Below, piece after piece: positions 35,383 to 44,854 of a stretch of DNA of 64,000 bases. The position numbers and the translations under genes are program-made. Origin of the DNA: DSVZ01 sp964568145 (GTDB lineage Bacteria > Verrucomicrobiota > Verrucomicrobiia > Limisphaerales > J093). A model generated the notes under the pieces. That model searched no databases and had not been told where the DNA came from. It worked only from the letters and a program-made list of their open reading frames with translations. The DNA lies in assembly GCA_964568145.1 (NCBI GenBank), contig CAZMOZ010000018.1, positions 1 through 64,000 on the forward strand, written 5' to 3'. The stretch's first letter is position 1. Every line of letters begins with the position of its first letter.

Positions 35383-37227
35383 ATGAACTATTCAATCCGC
35401 ACCACCTGGTTTGCGCTGGTGGCCGGCGCCCTCACCGGCCTGGCCGCCGCCACCCCCCCGGCGCAGAAGCTCCTGCCGCCTGACACGCTTGCGTTGCTGA
35501 GCCTGCCCGACTACGCCCAGATCCGGGCCGGTCCCAAATCCCCCGCCGAACTGCTCTGGGCCGATCCCGCCCTGCGGCCGTTCCGCGAGAAGTTGATGTA
35601 CAAGCTCCAGGCCGAGGTGCTCGACAAACTCGAGAAGGACACCGGCATCAAGCTCGCCGACTACGCCGAGCTGCTCCAGGGCCAGCTCTCCCTGGCCATC
35701 ACGCGCAACGGCTGGCGGGGCACCGAGGACCCGCTGCCCGGGCTGGTCATCATCCTGGACGCCCGCGACAAGGGCGATCAACTCAGGACCCGGCTCGGCG
35801 AGTTGCGGAAGAAAATCACCGACGCCGGACAGACGCTCAAGACCGAGAAGATCCGGGACGTCGAGTTCACCACGCTGCCGCTGGACATGAAGGATGCGGA
35901 AGCGCGCAAGCTGAGCCTTACGTTCGGGCAGGTGGGCTCGGTGTTGGTGGCGGGGACCGTCATCCGCGACCTCGAGCGGGTGGTTGCCGGCCTGACGGGC
36001 GGCGGCCTGCCGACCCTCTCCGAGGAGGCCGCGTTCAGCGAGGACTACCAGGCCTTTTTCCGCGAGGCGCAGATCTTCGGCTGGATTTACTTCTCGCCGC
36101 TGGCCGAGGTGATCAACCAGGTGGCGAGCGCCGCCGCTGCGGGCGCCGGCAACAATCCCCAGGCGCCCAAACCGGACAAGGTGCTGGACGCGCTGGGGCT
36201 GAAGGGACTCAAGACGCTGGCGTTTGGCGTGCGCGACAACGCGGACGGCAGCTTCGTGGACATGAACATCAAGTCGCCGTGGGCCGAGCGCAAAGGCCTG
36301 CTCAAGCTGCTGGCCACCGAGCCCAAGGACGCCGGCATCCCGGCGTTTGTGCCGGCGGACGCGGTGGCCTTCTGGCGCTGGCGGCTGGACGGCCAGAAGT
36401 TCTGGGCCTCGCTTGAGGCGATGATCAACGAGATTGCCCCCGGCATGCTCGGCTTCTTCACCGCCCAGGTTGACGCGGCGTTGAAGGAGAAGGATCCCAA
36501 CCTCGATTTCCGTCGCAGCTTCCTGATGAACCTCGGTGACGACCTCATCGGCTACCAGAAGGCGCCGCGCAGCACCGCCCCGGCCGACCTGCTGGCCCAG
36601 CCGTCCCTGACCTTGATCGGCTCGCCGAACGCCGCGCAACTGCTCGGCGCGTTGCGCTCGGCCATCAGCCTGCTGCCCGGGCCACTCGGCTCGATGGAGA
36701 TCAAGGAGCGCGAGTTTCTGGGCACGCGGGTCTATGCCCTGACGGTGCCGGACCTGGGGGGCACCGGCCAGGCGAACCAGATCCACTTCGCGGCCAGCGG
36801 CGGTTACCTCGCCTTCGCCGGCGACGCCGCCACGATTGAAGAGTACCTGCGGCGGGCCGAGTCGAAACCGAAGCCCCTGGCCGAACTGCCGGGTCTGCGC
36901 GAGGCCGCGGACCGGGTGGGTGGCACCGGCAACGGCCTGTTTGGCTTCCAAAACGACGCCGAGGCTGTGCGGATGTTTTGGGAGGCCTTCCGGAGCAACA
37001 AGAACCTGTTCATGGAACTCGTGACCACCCAGAACCCGGCGCTCAAAGGCGCGCTGGGCGGCAACGAGGACTTCCAGAAAGTGATCGCCGAGTGGGTGGA
37101 TTTCTCGCTGCTGCCACCCTTCGAGCAGGTCGCGAAGTACTTCCACATCACCGTGTACGGGGGCAAATCCTCGAACGCCGGTTACACGCTCAAGACCTTC
37201 TCCCCCATGCCGCCCAAGCTCCGGTAA
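35383..37227 (+). CDS. Large secreted protein, DUF3352-like
   Basis: A 614-residue protein with a signal peptide (AGALTGLAAATPPA) and a body of two similar halves. Both contain strand-helix elements like those of DUF3352 or similar planctomycete/verrucomicrobial envelope proteins (LPPDTLALLSLPDYAQIRAG near the start; FVPADAVAFWRWRLDG at the middle). I can name no reaction. Length and high Ala/Leu/Gly content are common for such proteins. A terminator candidate at 37260 follows. It may form one unit with the upstream protease, as the gap is only 61 bases. Confidence 0.65.
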   Translation: MNYSIRTTWFALVAGALTGLAAATPPAQKLLPPDTLALLSLPDYAQIRAGPKSPAELLWADPALRPFREKLMYKLQAEVLDKLEKDTGIKLADYAELLQGQLSLAITRNGWRGTEDPLPGLVIILDARDKGDQLRTRLGELRKKITDAGQTLKTEKIRDVEFTTLPLDMKDAEARKLSLTFGQVGSVLVAGTVIRDLERVVAGLTGGGLPTLSEEAAFSEDYQAFFREAQIFGWIYFSPLAEVINQVASAAAAGAGNNPQAPKPDKVLDALGLKGLKTLAFGVRDNADGSFVDMNIKSPWAERKGLLKLLATEPKDAGIPAFVPADAVAFWRWRLDGQKFWASLEAMINEIAPGMLGFFTAQVDAALKEKDPNLDFRRSFLMNLGDDLIGYQKAPRSTAPADLLAQPSLTLIGSPNAAQLLGALRSAISLLPGPLGSMEIKEREFLGTRVYALTVPDLGGTGQANQIHFAASGGYLAFAGDAATIEEYLRRAESKPKPLAELPGLREAADRVGGTGNGLFGFQNDAEAVRMFWEAFRSNKNLFMELVTTQNPALKGALGGNEDFQKVIAEWVDFSLLPPFEQVAKYFHITVYGGKSSNAGYTLKTFSPMPPKLR

Positions 37228-37259
37228 GCGCGCGCAAGTTCCGGCACACTCGGTTTCGC

Positions 37260-37293
37260 ACCGCCCCGGCTACGGTCGGGGCGGTTTGCTTTG
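37260..37293 (+). terminator. Hairpin terminator candidate
   Basis: A nine-base stem (ACCGCCCCG/CGGGGCGGT, loop GCTACGGT) followed by TTGCTTTG. It lies 33 bases after the stop of the large secreted protein gene and before the porin leader. Confidence 0.75.
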
Positions 37294-37387
37294 CCCACTG
37301 CATCTGCCACCGGACGCACCGTCCGGCTGTCACGCAAAAGCAACATTTCAGATGCGGCCGTAATGGGTTTCTAGTTTGATCGGGCGC

Positions 37388-38764
37388 GTGCAAAACGAAA
37401 CTGCATTCACCGCCAACTTCCTGAAAAGTACCCTGGCCGTGGCGCTGGCGGCGACCGCCCTGGGGATTGAGGCTCGCGGCCAGTCCGCCGACGCCATCAT
37501 AGACAAGCTGGTCGAGAAGGGCATCCTGACCGTGGACGAGGCCAACGAACTCAAGGAGGAGACGGACAAGAACTTCACCACAGCCTACTCGGTGAAAACC
37601 GGAATGCCGGACTGGGTCACCGCCCTGAAGATCAACGGCGACTTTCGCGGCCGCTTCGAGGGGTTTTACGCGGACAACCCCGCCTTCGAGGACCGCGTCC
37701 GCTGGCGTTATCGCCTGCGGATGGGCTTCACGGCCAACCTCCGCGACAACCTCGAGCTGGGCTTTCGCCTGGCGTCTGGCGACGGCGATCCGATCTCGAC
37801 CAACCAGACCCTCCAGGACAACGCCAGCAACAAGCCGCTGGGCATTGACCTGGCCTACCTCAAGTGGATGGCGATCAACTCGCCCACCTTCTCGGGCATC
37901 CTCAGCGTGGGGAAGATCGAGAACCCGTTCGTGTTTTCCGACCTCGTGTTCGACCCCGACTACACGCCGGAAGGCGCCGGGGAGCAGCTTTCATTCACGC
38001 TGAGCGACGCGCAGTCGCTCAAGCTCAACGCCGGCCAGTTCGTGCTCGATGAGCTGGGCAACTCCGGGCGCGACCCGTACCTCTTCGGCGGGCAGGTGCG
38101 GTTGGAGTCCATCTGGTCACCCAAGGTGAACACCAGCCTCGGGGCCTCGATCCTGACCATCACCAGCCCGGAAAGCCTGACCAGCGGCGCGGTGCCGGAC
38201 ATCAACCGCGGCAACCTCCGCCAGACCGGCGTGAGCGCGGACGGCAAGACCGTGACGCTGGGCGCGCCGGTGCATGGCTACACGACCTTCGTGGCTGACG
38301 CCGCCGTCACGTACAACCTGGAGAACGTGCCCTTGAACGCCGGCCTCTTTCCGGTGCGCGTTTTCGGCGATTACCTCCACAACTTCGCGGCGGATTCGGC
38401 CAACACCGGTTACCAGGTGGGCATCCAGTTCGGCAAGGCGGGCAAGCGCAAAACTTGGGAGCTCAGCTACCGGTGGAAGGTGCTCGAAGGCGACGCCTGG
38501 TGGGAGGAGCTCACCGACTCGGACTTCGGCTCGTTTTACCAAAGCGGCCTCACCCCGCCGCCGCCACCCGCCGGCCGGTCCGCCGCCAGCGGTTACTTCG
38601 CCGGCACCAACGCCCGCGGCCATGTTACCAAGCTGGGCTATTCCCCGCTGGACTCGCTCCAGTTCAACGTGACCTGGTTCCGGACCGAGCTGATCGAGGA
38701 ACAGCCGCCGGAGAGCGACAGCGACATGAACCGGGTGCAGGTGGACGCGATCGTGAAGTTCTGA
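37388..38764 (+). CDS. Putative outer membrane porin of the pst locus
   Basis: A 458-residue protein with a signal peptide (AVALAATALGIEARGQS), a short coiled segment (IIDKLVEKGILTVDEANELK) typical of verrucomicrobial and planctomycetal 'putative porin' families, and a long beta-barrel body (GDFRGRFEGFY; RWRYRLRMGFTANLRDNLEL; GFRLASGDGD) ending in a terminal strand MNRVQVDAIVKF with C-terminal Phe. Like OprP-type porins it may admit phosphate, since pstS follows 75 bases later. GTG 37388 or TTG 37376 could be the start. Phosphate specificity is inferred only from context. Confidence 0.85.
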   Translation: MQNETAFTANFLKSTLAVALAATALGIEARGQSADAIIDKLVEKGILTVDEANELKEETDKNFTTAYSVKTGMPDWVTALKINGDFRGRFEGFYADNPAFEDRVRWRYRLRMGFTANLRDNLELGFRLASGDGDPISTNQTLQDNASNKPLGIDLAYLKWMAINSPTFSGILSVGKIENPFVFSDLVFDPDYTPEGAGEQLSFTLSDAQSLKLNAGQFVLDELGNSGRDPYLFGGQVRLESIWSPKVNTSLGASILTITSPESLTSGAVPDINRGNLRQTGVSADGKTVTLGAPVHGYTTFVADAAVTYNLENVPLNAGLFPVRVFGDYLHNFAADSANTGYQVGIQFGKAGKRKTWELSYRWKVLEGDAWWEELTDSDFGSFYQSGLTPPPPPAGRSAASGYFAGTNARGHVTKLGYSPLDSLQFNVTWFRTELIEEQPPESDSDMNRVQVDAIVKF

Positions 38765-38839
38765 GGCCAGATGTTGCCGAACCGAAACACAATTGCCGCC
38801 GAACTGTCACCGAACCCCGGTGCAATCCAGGCAGGAACG

Positions 38840-39694
38840 ATGATGAAAACCATGCTGAAACTGCTCACCACGCTCGGCGTCTTGACCCTGGCCGCCGTTG
38901 CGCCTCAGGCCGCCACCATCACGGTCAAAGGCTCGGACACCATGGTCATCCTCGCCCAGAAATGGGCCGAGGTGTACATGAGTACGCACCCTGACGTGAA
39001 AATCCAGGTCACCGGCGGCGGCACGGGCACTGGCTTCGCCGCCCTGCAAAACCAACAGACCGACCTTTGCAACGCCTCCCGCAAAATCCGGCCCAAAGAG
39101 GTCGAGACCTGCATCAAGGCCTTTGGCCGCCGGCCCACCGAGTATCGCGTGGCCCTCGACGGCCTCTCGGTTTACGTCCACCAAGACAACCCCATCGAGG
39201 AACTTTCGCTCGAGCAGCTTGAGGCCATTTACACCGGCAAAATTCGCAATTGGAAGGAACTGGGCGGCCCGGACGCACCGATCATCCTTTACAGCCGCGA
39301 AAACAACTCCGGCACCTACGAGTTCTTCAAAGAGCACGTCCTTCAGGGCAAGGATTTCGCAGCGCATGCGCAAACCATGCCGGGCACGGCTGCCGTGCTC
39401 CAAGCGGTCTCCCGTGCGCGCCATGGCATAGGCTACGGCGGTGCCGCCTACGGCGTGGGCGCCAAGCATCTGCGCATCCGCAAGACCGCTAACGATCCGG
39501 CCGTGGAGCCCAACGAGGAAAACGTGGTCAAGGGGACGTACCCAATCTCCCGGTACTTGTACATCTACGTGAATCCGGCGCTCGACAAAGGCCCCGTAGC
39601 CGATTACCTGAAATGGATTCGCAGCGATGCCGGCCAGGCCGTGGTCAAAGACGTGGGTTACTACCCCCTGCCGCCGGAGCTGCGCAGCCGTTGA
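38840..39694 (+). CDS. pstS: Phosphate ABC transporter substrate-binding protein
   Basis: A 284-residue PstS-type binding protein. After a signal peptide (LGVLTLAAVAPQAA), the ITVKGSDTMVILAQKWAEVY strand and VTGGGTGTGFAALQN loop form the phosphate-binding site together with SRENNSGTYEFFKEHVL. Length matches the short non-E. coli PstS group. ATG 38840 has an AGGCAGGAACG site ahead; the ATG at 38843 is equally possible, and a longer frame from 38771 has no signal peptide at its start. It is the second gene of porin-pstS-pstC-pstA-pstB-phoU. Confidence 0.95.
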   Translation: MMKTMLKLLTTLGVLTLAAVAPQAATITVKGSDTMVILAQKWAEVYMSTHPDVKIQVTGGGTGTGFAALQNQQTDLCNASRKIRPKEVETCIKAFGRRPTEYRVALDGLSVYVHQDNPIEELSLEQLEAIYTGKIRNWKELGGPDAPIILYSRENNSGTYEFFKEHVLQGKDFAAHAQTMPGTAAVLQAVSRARHGIGYGGAAYGVGAKHLRIRKTANDPAVEPNEENVVKGTYPISRYLYIYVNPALDKGPVADYLKWIRSDAGQAVVKDVGYYPLPPELRSR

Positions 39695-39764
39695 TTTGGG
39701 TTGCACATGTTCAAAACTCGGCATTTGTTTCAAGCGATCCGCAGTTCCTCCTGCGATCAACCCG

Positions 39765-39808
39765 ACGGGCGGACGGCCGCTGACTGCGACAACGGTTGTT
39801 CCGCCCGT
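39765..39808 (+). terminator. Hairpin between pstS and pstC (possible attenuator)
   Basis: A nine-base stem (ACGGGCGGA pairing with TCCGCCCGT) enclosing a 26-base loop, followed by TCCTTTTG. In the 171-base gap between pstS and pstC it could reduce downstream transcription, giving more PstS than PstCAB. The T-tract is short. Confidence 0.45.
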
Positions 39809-39865
39809 TCCTTTTGCGGTGGCCTGATCCACCCCCAGCGGCAAGCGCTTTAGCCGCACTCGGCC

Positions 39866-41053
39866 ATGCCCAAGACACCTCCCGGCGCACGGCGCAGCGA
39901 AGGTTGGATGGGTCTGGCCAGGGGCCACCGGGCCAAACCCTCCGAGTGGCTGGTCGAAAAAGGCATCTTCCTGCTGTCCATCACGGCCATCGTAATGATC
40001 TTCCTGATCTTCCTGTTTGTAGGTCGGGAAGCCTGGCCGATCCTTACCGGCCGGATGGACAGTTCGCTGGCCCGAGAGTTGCAGGACATCATCCCGGTCG
40101 AGGACCTCGATAAAACCCCGCCCGAACGGCTGCGTCAGTATCTGGGGCTGACCCGAGAACAGTTCCAGAGCATGGACCGCGAAACGCTTCGCGACCTGAT
40201 GGCATTGCGCATCGAGAGCCGCGAGCAGATGCCGGACGACAAGGACGCCCTGCTCAACACGCTGCGTTGGCGCTACGTGCTGGGACCGCACCAGTGGAGT
40301 GGCTACGACCGGCCCGTGTACATCTGGCAACCGGTTTCCGCGATCCACAAGTACAACATTGTGCCCCTGATCGTGGGCAGCCTCAAAGCCACGCTCGTGG
40401 CGCTGATCTTTGCCGTGCCGCTGGGGGTGGCGGCGGCCATTTATGTTTCTCAACTGGCCCCGCCGCGCGTGCGCGAATGGCTCAAGCCGGCCATCGAGCT
40501 GCTCGCCGGCATCCCTTCGGTGGTGCTGGGGTTTTTCGCCCTGATCGTGCTGGCGTCGGTCCTTCAAGCCGTCTTCGGTTACCCCTCGCGCCTGAACGCC
40601 TTCCTGGCTGGCATCGCCCTGGGCCTGGCGGTCATCCCGGTGGTGTTCTCCATCGCCGAAGACGCGCTTACCAGCGTGCCGCGCAGTTACCCCGAGGCGG
40701 CCCTGGCGCTGGGCTCGACCCGCTGGCAAGCCGCCTGGCAGATCGTGCTGCCAGCGGCACTGCCGGGAGTATTTGCCGCGGTGGTGCTGGGCTTCGGCCG
40801 GGCCATTGGCGAAACCATGATCGTGCTCATGGCCAGCGGCAACGCCAGCATCCTGTCTTGGAACTTCTTTGACTCGGTGCGCACGCTCACCGCCACCATC
40901 GCCGCCGAACTGGCCGAGACCGTGGTCGGCGGCCACCACTACCGGATGCTCTTCATGCTGGGGGTGCTGCTTTTCGCGGTGACCTTCCTCTCGAACTTGG
41001 TCGGGGATTTCTTCATCCACCGGCTCAAAGCCCGCCTGGAGGGACGCCGATGA
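39866..41053 (+). CDS. pstC: Phosphate ABC transporter permease PstC
   Basis: A 395-residue membrane protein, longer than typical PstC (about 300-320). Helix 1 (FLLSITAIVMIFLIFLFVGR) is followed by an extracytoplasmic insertion of about 100 residues with several helices (DLDKTPPERLRQYLGLTREQ) before the ABC permease core. The core has the EAA-type loop EAALALGSTRWQAAWQIVLP and GFGRAIGETMIVLMASGN. The insertion is predicted to face the periplasm, near the PstS docking side. ATG 39866; it overlaps pstA by four bases. Confidence 0.95.
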   Translation: MPKTPPGARRSEGWMGLARGHRAKPSEWLVEKGIFLLSITAIVMIFLIFLFVGREAWPILTGRMDSSLARELQDIIPVEDLDKTPPERLRQYLGLTREQFQSMDRETLRDLMALRIESREQMPDDKDALLNTLRWRYVLGPHQWSGYDRPVYIWQPVSAIHKYNIVPLIVGSLKATLVALIFAVPLGVAAAIYVSQLAPPRVREWLKPAIELLAGIPSVVLGFFALIVLASVLQAVFGYPSRLNAFLAGIALGLAVIPVVFSIAEDALTSVPRSYPEAALALGSTRWQAAWQIVLPAALPGVFAAVVLGFGRAIGETMIVLMASGNASILSWNFFDSVRTLTATIAAELAETVVGGHHYRMLFMLGVLLFAVTFLSNLVGDFFIHRLKARLEGRR

Positions 41054-42012
41054 ACCGCCCGACCAGCCTGGTCTCCTGCGGCCCGTTCGGGGTGGGCCAT
41101 CTCGAGCCCGTCTCCTTTTTCTGCACCGGCCTGACCGGCGCGGCCACGTTCCTGATCCTGGCCATCCTGGCTGTCATCCTGGGCAACATCATCTGGCACG
41201 GCGGAGTCGGATTCTCCCCGGGGTTCATCTTTGGCAGCGCGGACCGTGATATGTTCGACCCCGCCCGGGCCGGCGTAGGGCCGATGGTCTTCGGCACGGC
41301 GGCGCGGGTCATCTTGATGACCCTGTTTGTCATGCCCATCGGGGTGGCCACGGCGATCTATCTTACCGAATACGCGCGTTCCGGCGCACCACTGACGCGC
41401 GTCATTCGCGGTGCCGTCAACAACCTGGCCGGCGTGCCCTCCATCGTGTTTGGGTTGTTCGGACTGGGCTTTTTCATCAGCGCCGTGGGCGGCAGCCTGG
41501 ACGGCCTGCTGTACCCAGATAACCCCAAACCGGTGTGGGGCAAGCCAGCCCTGATCTGGGCCTCGCTGACACTGGCGGTGATGACGTTGCCGGTGGTGAT
41601 CGTGGCCACCGAGGAATCGCTGCGCGCCATCCCTCCGGGCTTGCGGGAGGCCAGTCTGGCCCTGGGCGCCACCAAGCTGCAGACCATCCTGCGCATCGTC
41701 CTGCCCCAAGCCCTGCCCGGCATCCTCACCGGCGGCATCCTGGCGGTGAGCCGGGCGGCGGGCGAAGTGGCGCCCATCCTCTTCACCGGAGCGGCCTACT
41801 ACATGGCCAGCCTACCCCGCGCGCTGACGGACCAGTTCATGGACCTGGCCTACCACGTCTTTGTGCTTTCGACCCAGGCCCCGGACGTCGAGAAAAGCCG
41901 GCCCATCCTGTACGGCACCGTGGTGGTACTGCTGATGCTGACCTTCGCCCTGAACGTGGTGGCCATCCTCATCCGCACCCGCGTGCGCCGCCGCCTGCGG
42001 CAATTGGGCTGA
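41050..42012 (+). CDS. pstA: Phosphate ABC transporter permease PstA
   Basis: A 320-residue permease with six helices; the MPIGVATAIYLTEYA start of the core, VPSIVFGLFGLGFF, the EAA loop EASLALGATKLQTILRIVLP and GEVAPILFTGAAY are typical of PstA. It overlaps pstC by four bases and is followed 20 bases later by pstB, so it belongs to one transcript. Confidence 0.95.
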   Translation: MNRPTSLVSCGPFGVGHLEPVSFFCTGLTGAATFLILAILAVILGNIIWHGGVGFSPGFIFGSADRDMFDPARAGVGPMVFGTAARVILMTLFVMPIGVATAIYLTEYARSGAPLTRVIRGAVNNLAGVPSIVFGLFGLGFFISAVGGSLDGLLYPDNPKPVWGKPALIWASLTLAVMTLPVVIVATEESLRAIPPGLREASLALGATKLQTILRIVLPQALPGILTGGILAVSRAAGEVAPILFTGAAYYMASLPRALTDQFMDLAYHVFVLSTQAPDVEKSRPILYGTVVVLLMLTFALNVVAILIRTRVRRRLRQLG

Positions 42013-42032
42013 ACCCACCTGCGCTTTCCGTC

Positions 42033-42854
42033 ATGGCCGTTTCTCCCCCCAACCTGCAAGTCCGCGCTGCTGTCCCCACCGACGAAACCGCGGCCGATCA
42101 CCCGGAGTTGATCACCTTCGAGCAGCTCTCGCTGTGGTACGGCGCAGCGCAGGCGCTGAAGGACATCAGCTTTGGCATCCGCGAGCGCCTGGTCACCGCC
42201 TTTATCGGCCCGTCCGGCTGCGGCAAGTCCACGCTCCTGCGCTGCCTCAACCGCATGAACGACCTCATTGACGGGGTGCGTATCAGCGGGCAGGTCCGCA
42301 TCGCCGGGCAGGACATTTACGCACCGGGGGTGGACGTAATCGAGCTGCGGCGCCGAGTGGGCATGGTGTTCCAGCGCTCGAACCCCTTCCCGAAGTCCAT
42401 TTACGACAACATTGCCTACGCCCTGCGCCTGCAGGGCATCCATCGCAAGGCCGAGTTGGACGAGATCGTCGAGAAAAGCCTGCGCAGCGCCGCGCTCTGG
42501 GAAGAGGTCAAGGACCGCCTGCACGCCAGCGCGCTGGGCCTCTCCGGCGGGCAACAACAACGCCTGTGCATCGCCCGCGCCATCGCCATCCAGCCGGACA
42601 TCCTGCTCATGGACGAGCCGGCCTCGGCCCTGGACCCCATCGCCACCGCCAAGATCGAGGACCTCATCCTCGACTTGAAACGCGACTACACCATTGTCAT
42701 CGTCACCCACAACATGCAGCAGGCCGCGCGCATCTCGGACTACACCGCCTTCTTCTATCTGGGCGAACTCATCGAGTACGACACCACCACGCGCATCTTC
42801 ACCAACCCGGCCCGCAAGCAGACCGAAGACTACGTCACCGGCCGCTTCGGTTGA
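42033..42854 (+). CDS. pstB: Phosphate ABC transporter ATP-binding protein
   Basis: A 273-residue ATPase with Walker A GPSGCGKST, the signature LSGGQQQRLCIARA, Walker B ILLMDEPASALD, and the PstB-typical LRCLNRMNDL and RVGMVFQRSNPFPKSIYDNI segments. ATG 42033 gives a slightly long N-terminus of about 25 residues before the first strand. It energises PstCA and is followed by phoU. Confidence 0.97.
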   Translation: MAVSPPNLQVRAAVPTDETAADHPELITFEQLSLWYGAAQALKDISFGIRERLVTAFIGPSGCGKSTLLRCLNRMNDLIDGVRISGQVRIAGQDIYAPGVDVIELRRRVGMVFQRSNPFPKSIYDNIAYALRLQGIHRKAELDEIVEKSLRSAALWEEVKDRLHASALGLSGGQQQRLCIARAIAIQPDILLMDEPASALDPIATAKIEDLILDLKRDYTIVIVTHNMQQAARISDYTAFFYLGELIEYDTTTRIFTNPARKQTEDYVTGRFG

Positions 42855-42927
42855 GAAACGATCCGGCCATCACCCCCGCGTTGCCTCCATCCAACCTTTC
42901 ACCCTTCACGATCCACTCCAGGCCACC

Positions 42928-43626
42928 ATGTCCGTTCACTTTGAACACAGCCTCGACGAGTTGAAACAGCGGCTCGTCACCATGGCCAGCAAGGCCGCCG
43001 CCGCAGTGGACCACGCCATCAAGGCGCTGGTGAACCGCGACGACGACCTCGCCCGGCAGGTCATCGAAGGCGATTCCGAACTCGACGACCTCGAGGTCGA
43101 GATAGACGAGGTGGGCGTCAGCCTCCTCAGCAAGGCCCCGCTGGCCAGCGATCTGCGCCTCATCACCGTGGCCATGAAATTCGCCCAGAACCTCGAGCGC
43201 GTTGGCGACGAGGCCACCACCATCGCCCGGCGCTCGCTCGAACTCAGCCAGGAGCCCCAGCTCAAGCCCTACGTGGACATCCCGCGCATGGCCCACCTGG
43301 CGCTGGACATGATCAACGACGCCCTCGACGCCTTCGTCCGCCACGACCCCATCAAGGCGCTCGCGGTCGTGCCGCGCGACAAGCAGGTGGACGCGATCAA
43401 CAAGCAACTGCACCGCGAGCTGGCCAGCTTCATGATCGAGAAACCGGCCACCATCACGCGCTGCCTGAACCTGATGGTGATCTCGAAGGCGCTTGAGCGC
43501 ATCGCCGACCACGCCAAGAACCTGGCCGAGGAGGTCGTTTACCTGTACGAAGGCCGGGATGTTCGCCACAAGGTCCAGCAGGTGACCGCTCCGGCCGCAC
43601 CCGCCCCGCCGCCGCCCGCGGCTTGA
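42928..43626 (+). CDS. phoU: Phosphate signalling/transport regulator PhoU
   Basis: A 232-residue all-helical protein made of two similar three-helix halves, with the PhoU metal-binding motifs E-x-x-x-D-x-x-E around DSELDDLEVEIDEVGVS and ALERIADHAKNLAEEVVY. PhoU links Pst transport state with the PhoR kinase and limits uptake. It closes the pst operon, 73 bases after pstB; no phoB or phoR gene is present nearby. The tail after residue 218 is Pro/Ala-rich. Confidence 0.95.
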   Translation: MSVHFEHSLDELKQRLVTMASKAAAAVDHAIKALVNRDDDLARQVIEGDSELDDLEVEIDEVGVSLLSKAPLASDLRLITVAMKFAQNLERVGDEATTIARRSLELSQEPQLKPYVDIPRMAHLALDMINDALDAFVRHDPIKALAVVPRDKQVDAINKQLHRELASFMIEKPATITRCLNLMVISKALERIADHAKNLAEEVVYLYEGRDVRHKVQQVTAPAAPAPPPPAA

Positions 43627-43717
43627 ACTCGAACCGGTCAAACCGCCAAGGGCGCCAGGGAAATGAACGCGCCACGGCGGAGAGCGCTGCTGTTTGCGGT
43701 TAAATGGGTGACTCGTT

Positions 43718-43780
43718 AAACCCGAAAACCGAACTTGGCCGTGGCGCAGTGCGTCCCGCCAGCCCAACTTCGGTTTCGGA
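43718..43780. repeat. Dispersed palindromic repeat R4, copy 1
   Basis: A 63-base imperfect palindrome: outer arms CCCGAAAACCGAACTTGG and CCAACTTCGGTTTCGG with the interior GCGCAG.GCGTCCCG. The same element occurs at 51181-51246. It lies between phoU and msrA; the rest of this 245-base gap shows nothing recognisable. Confidence 0.8.
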
Positions 43781-43871
43781 TTCATTCGTGTCCATTCGCG
43801 GTTGGAACTGAACGACCCGCCCGCCACGCGTGATTTGCGCCGCGCCATTTCCAGCCTACGCTCCGCGTGTC

Positions 43872-44564
43872 ATGACCGACACGCATCCCAGACTGGAAGC
43901 GCGCCCGCGGACGGAGGGCCGCCCCCGCGCGGCTTCGGTTTTGCGGATCAAGACCCGCGCAGTCGCGTGGCTGGGGCTGGCCATGGCCCTGGCGTCCCCG
44001 GCCGTGGCGCTTTCCGAACCGATGAACGCCGACACCCCCTCTCCCTCCAGGCACGAACTGGCCACCTTTGGCGGCGGTTGCTTCTGGTGCCTCGAAGCCG
44101 TGTTTGAACTCGTGGACGGCGTGAAGGCGGTCACCAGCGGCTACGCCGGCGGCCGCACCGAGAGCCCCACCTACAAACAGGTTTGCAGCGGCGAGACCGG
44201 TCACGCCGAGGTGGTGCAGATCGAGTACGACCCGGCGCGGGTCAGCTACGAGCGCCTGCTCGAAATCCTCTGGATGTGCCACGACCCCACCACGCTCAAC
44301 CGCCAGGGCAACGACGTAGGCACGCAGTACCGTTCGGTCATCCTGTACCACAACGCGGCCCAGAAAGAGGCGGCTGAGAAGTCGAAGGCCGCCGCGGCCG
44401 CCGGCTTCAGCCGGCCCATCGTCACCGAGATCGTGCCGCTCACCCGCTTCTGGCCGGCCGAGGGCTACCATCAGGATTACTTCCGCCGCAACCCCGACCA
44501 GGCGTACTGCCAAGCCGTCATCGCGCCCAAGGTCAAGAAGGTCAAAAAGGAGCTGGGCAAGTAA
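43872..44564 (+). CDS. msrA: Peptide methionine sulfoxide reductase A, exported
   Basis: A 230-residue MsrA with catalytic GCFWC (C70, C73), the GYAGG motif, GHAEVVQIEYDP, HDPTTLNRQGNDVGTQYRSV and EGYHQDYF. A resolving cysteine is present near the end (AYCQAVI). The N-terminal 48 residues, with a hydrophobic stretch VAWLGLAMALASPAVALSE, look like a signal peptide preceded by a long basic region, so it repairs methionine sulfoxide outside the cytoplasm. ATG 43872 is chosen, though a later start nearer the signal core is possible. Confidence 0.93.
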   Translation: MTDTHPRLEARPRTEGRPRAASVLRIKTRAVAWLGLAMALASPAVALSEPMNADTPSPSRHELATFGGGCFWCLEAVFELVDGVKAVTSGYAGGRTESPTYKQVCSGETGHAEVVQIEYDPARVSYERLLEILWMCHDPTTLNRQGNDVGTQYRSVILYHNAAQKEAAEKSKAAAAAGFSRPIVTEIVPLTRFWPAEGYHQDYFRRNPDQAYCQAVIAPKVKKVKKELGK

Positions 44565-44854
44565 GCCGCCGCGCCTGCACCACAAGCGCAAGCGTCCCCG
44601 CCTGCATTGGTAGTGAGTGCGGGCACTCTCGCCCGCGCCAGTGATGCGGGCAATCTCGCGCGCTGAATCCACGGATTTCAGATTTCGGACTTGTTGCGGT
44701 GGTGCAGGCGTCCCCGCCTGCCTGGTGGCACGGGCTTCTTGTCAGCACCAGTCGCGGAATACAACCCGCGTCCCGCTTTCAGAGCTTCAAGCCGCGCCGA
44801 ATAAGCCATCTCCGCCTTCCTTCGCCCCCTTCGCGGTCTTCGCGCGAACCTCCT

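Noticed and set aside
38807..41020. A 737-codon open frame on the minus strand opposite pstS/pstC
   Set aside because: It is the antisense shadow of confidently identified pst genes, has no recognisable domain and the composition expected of GC-rich antisense frames.
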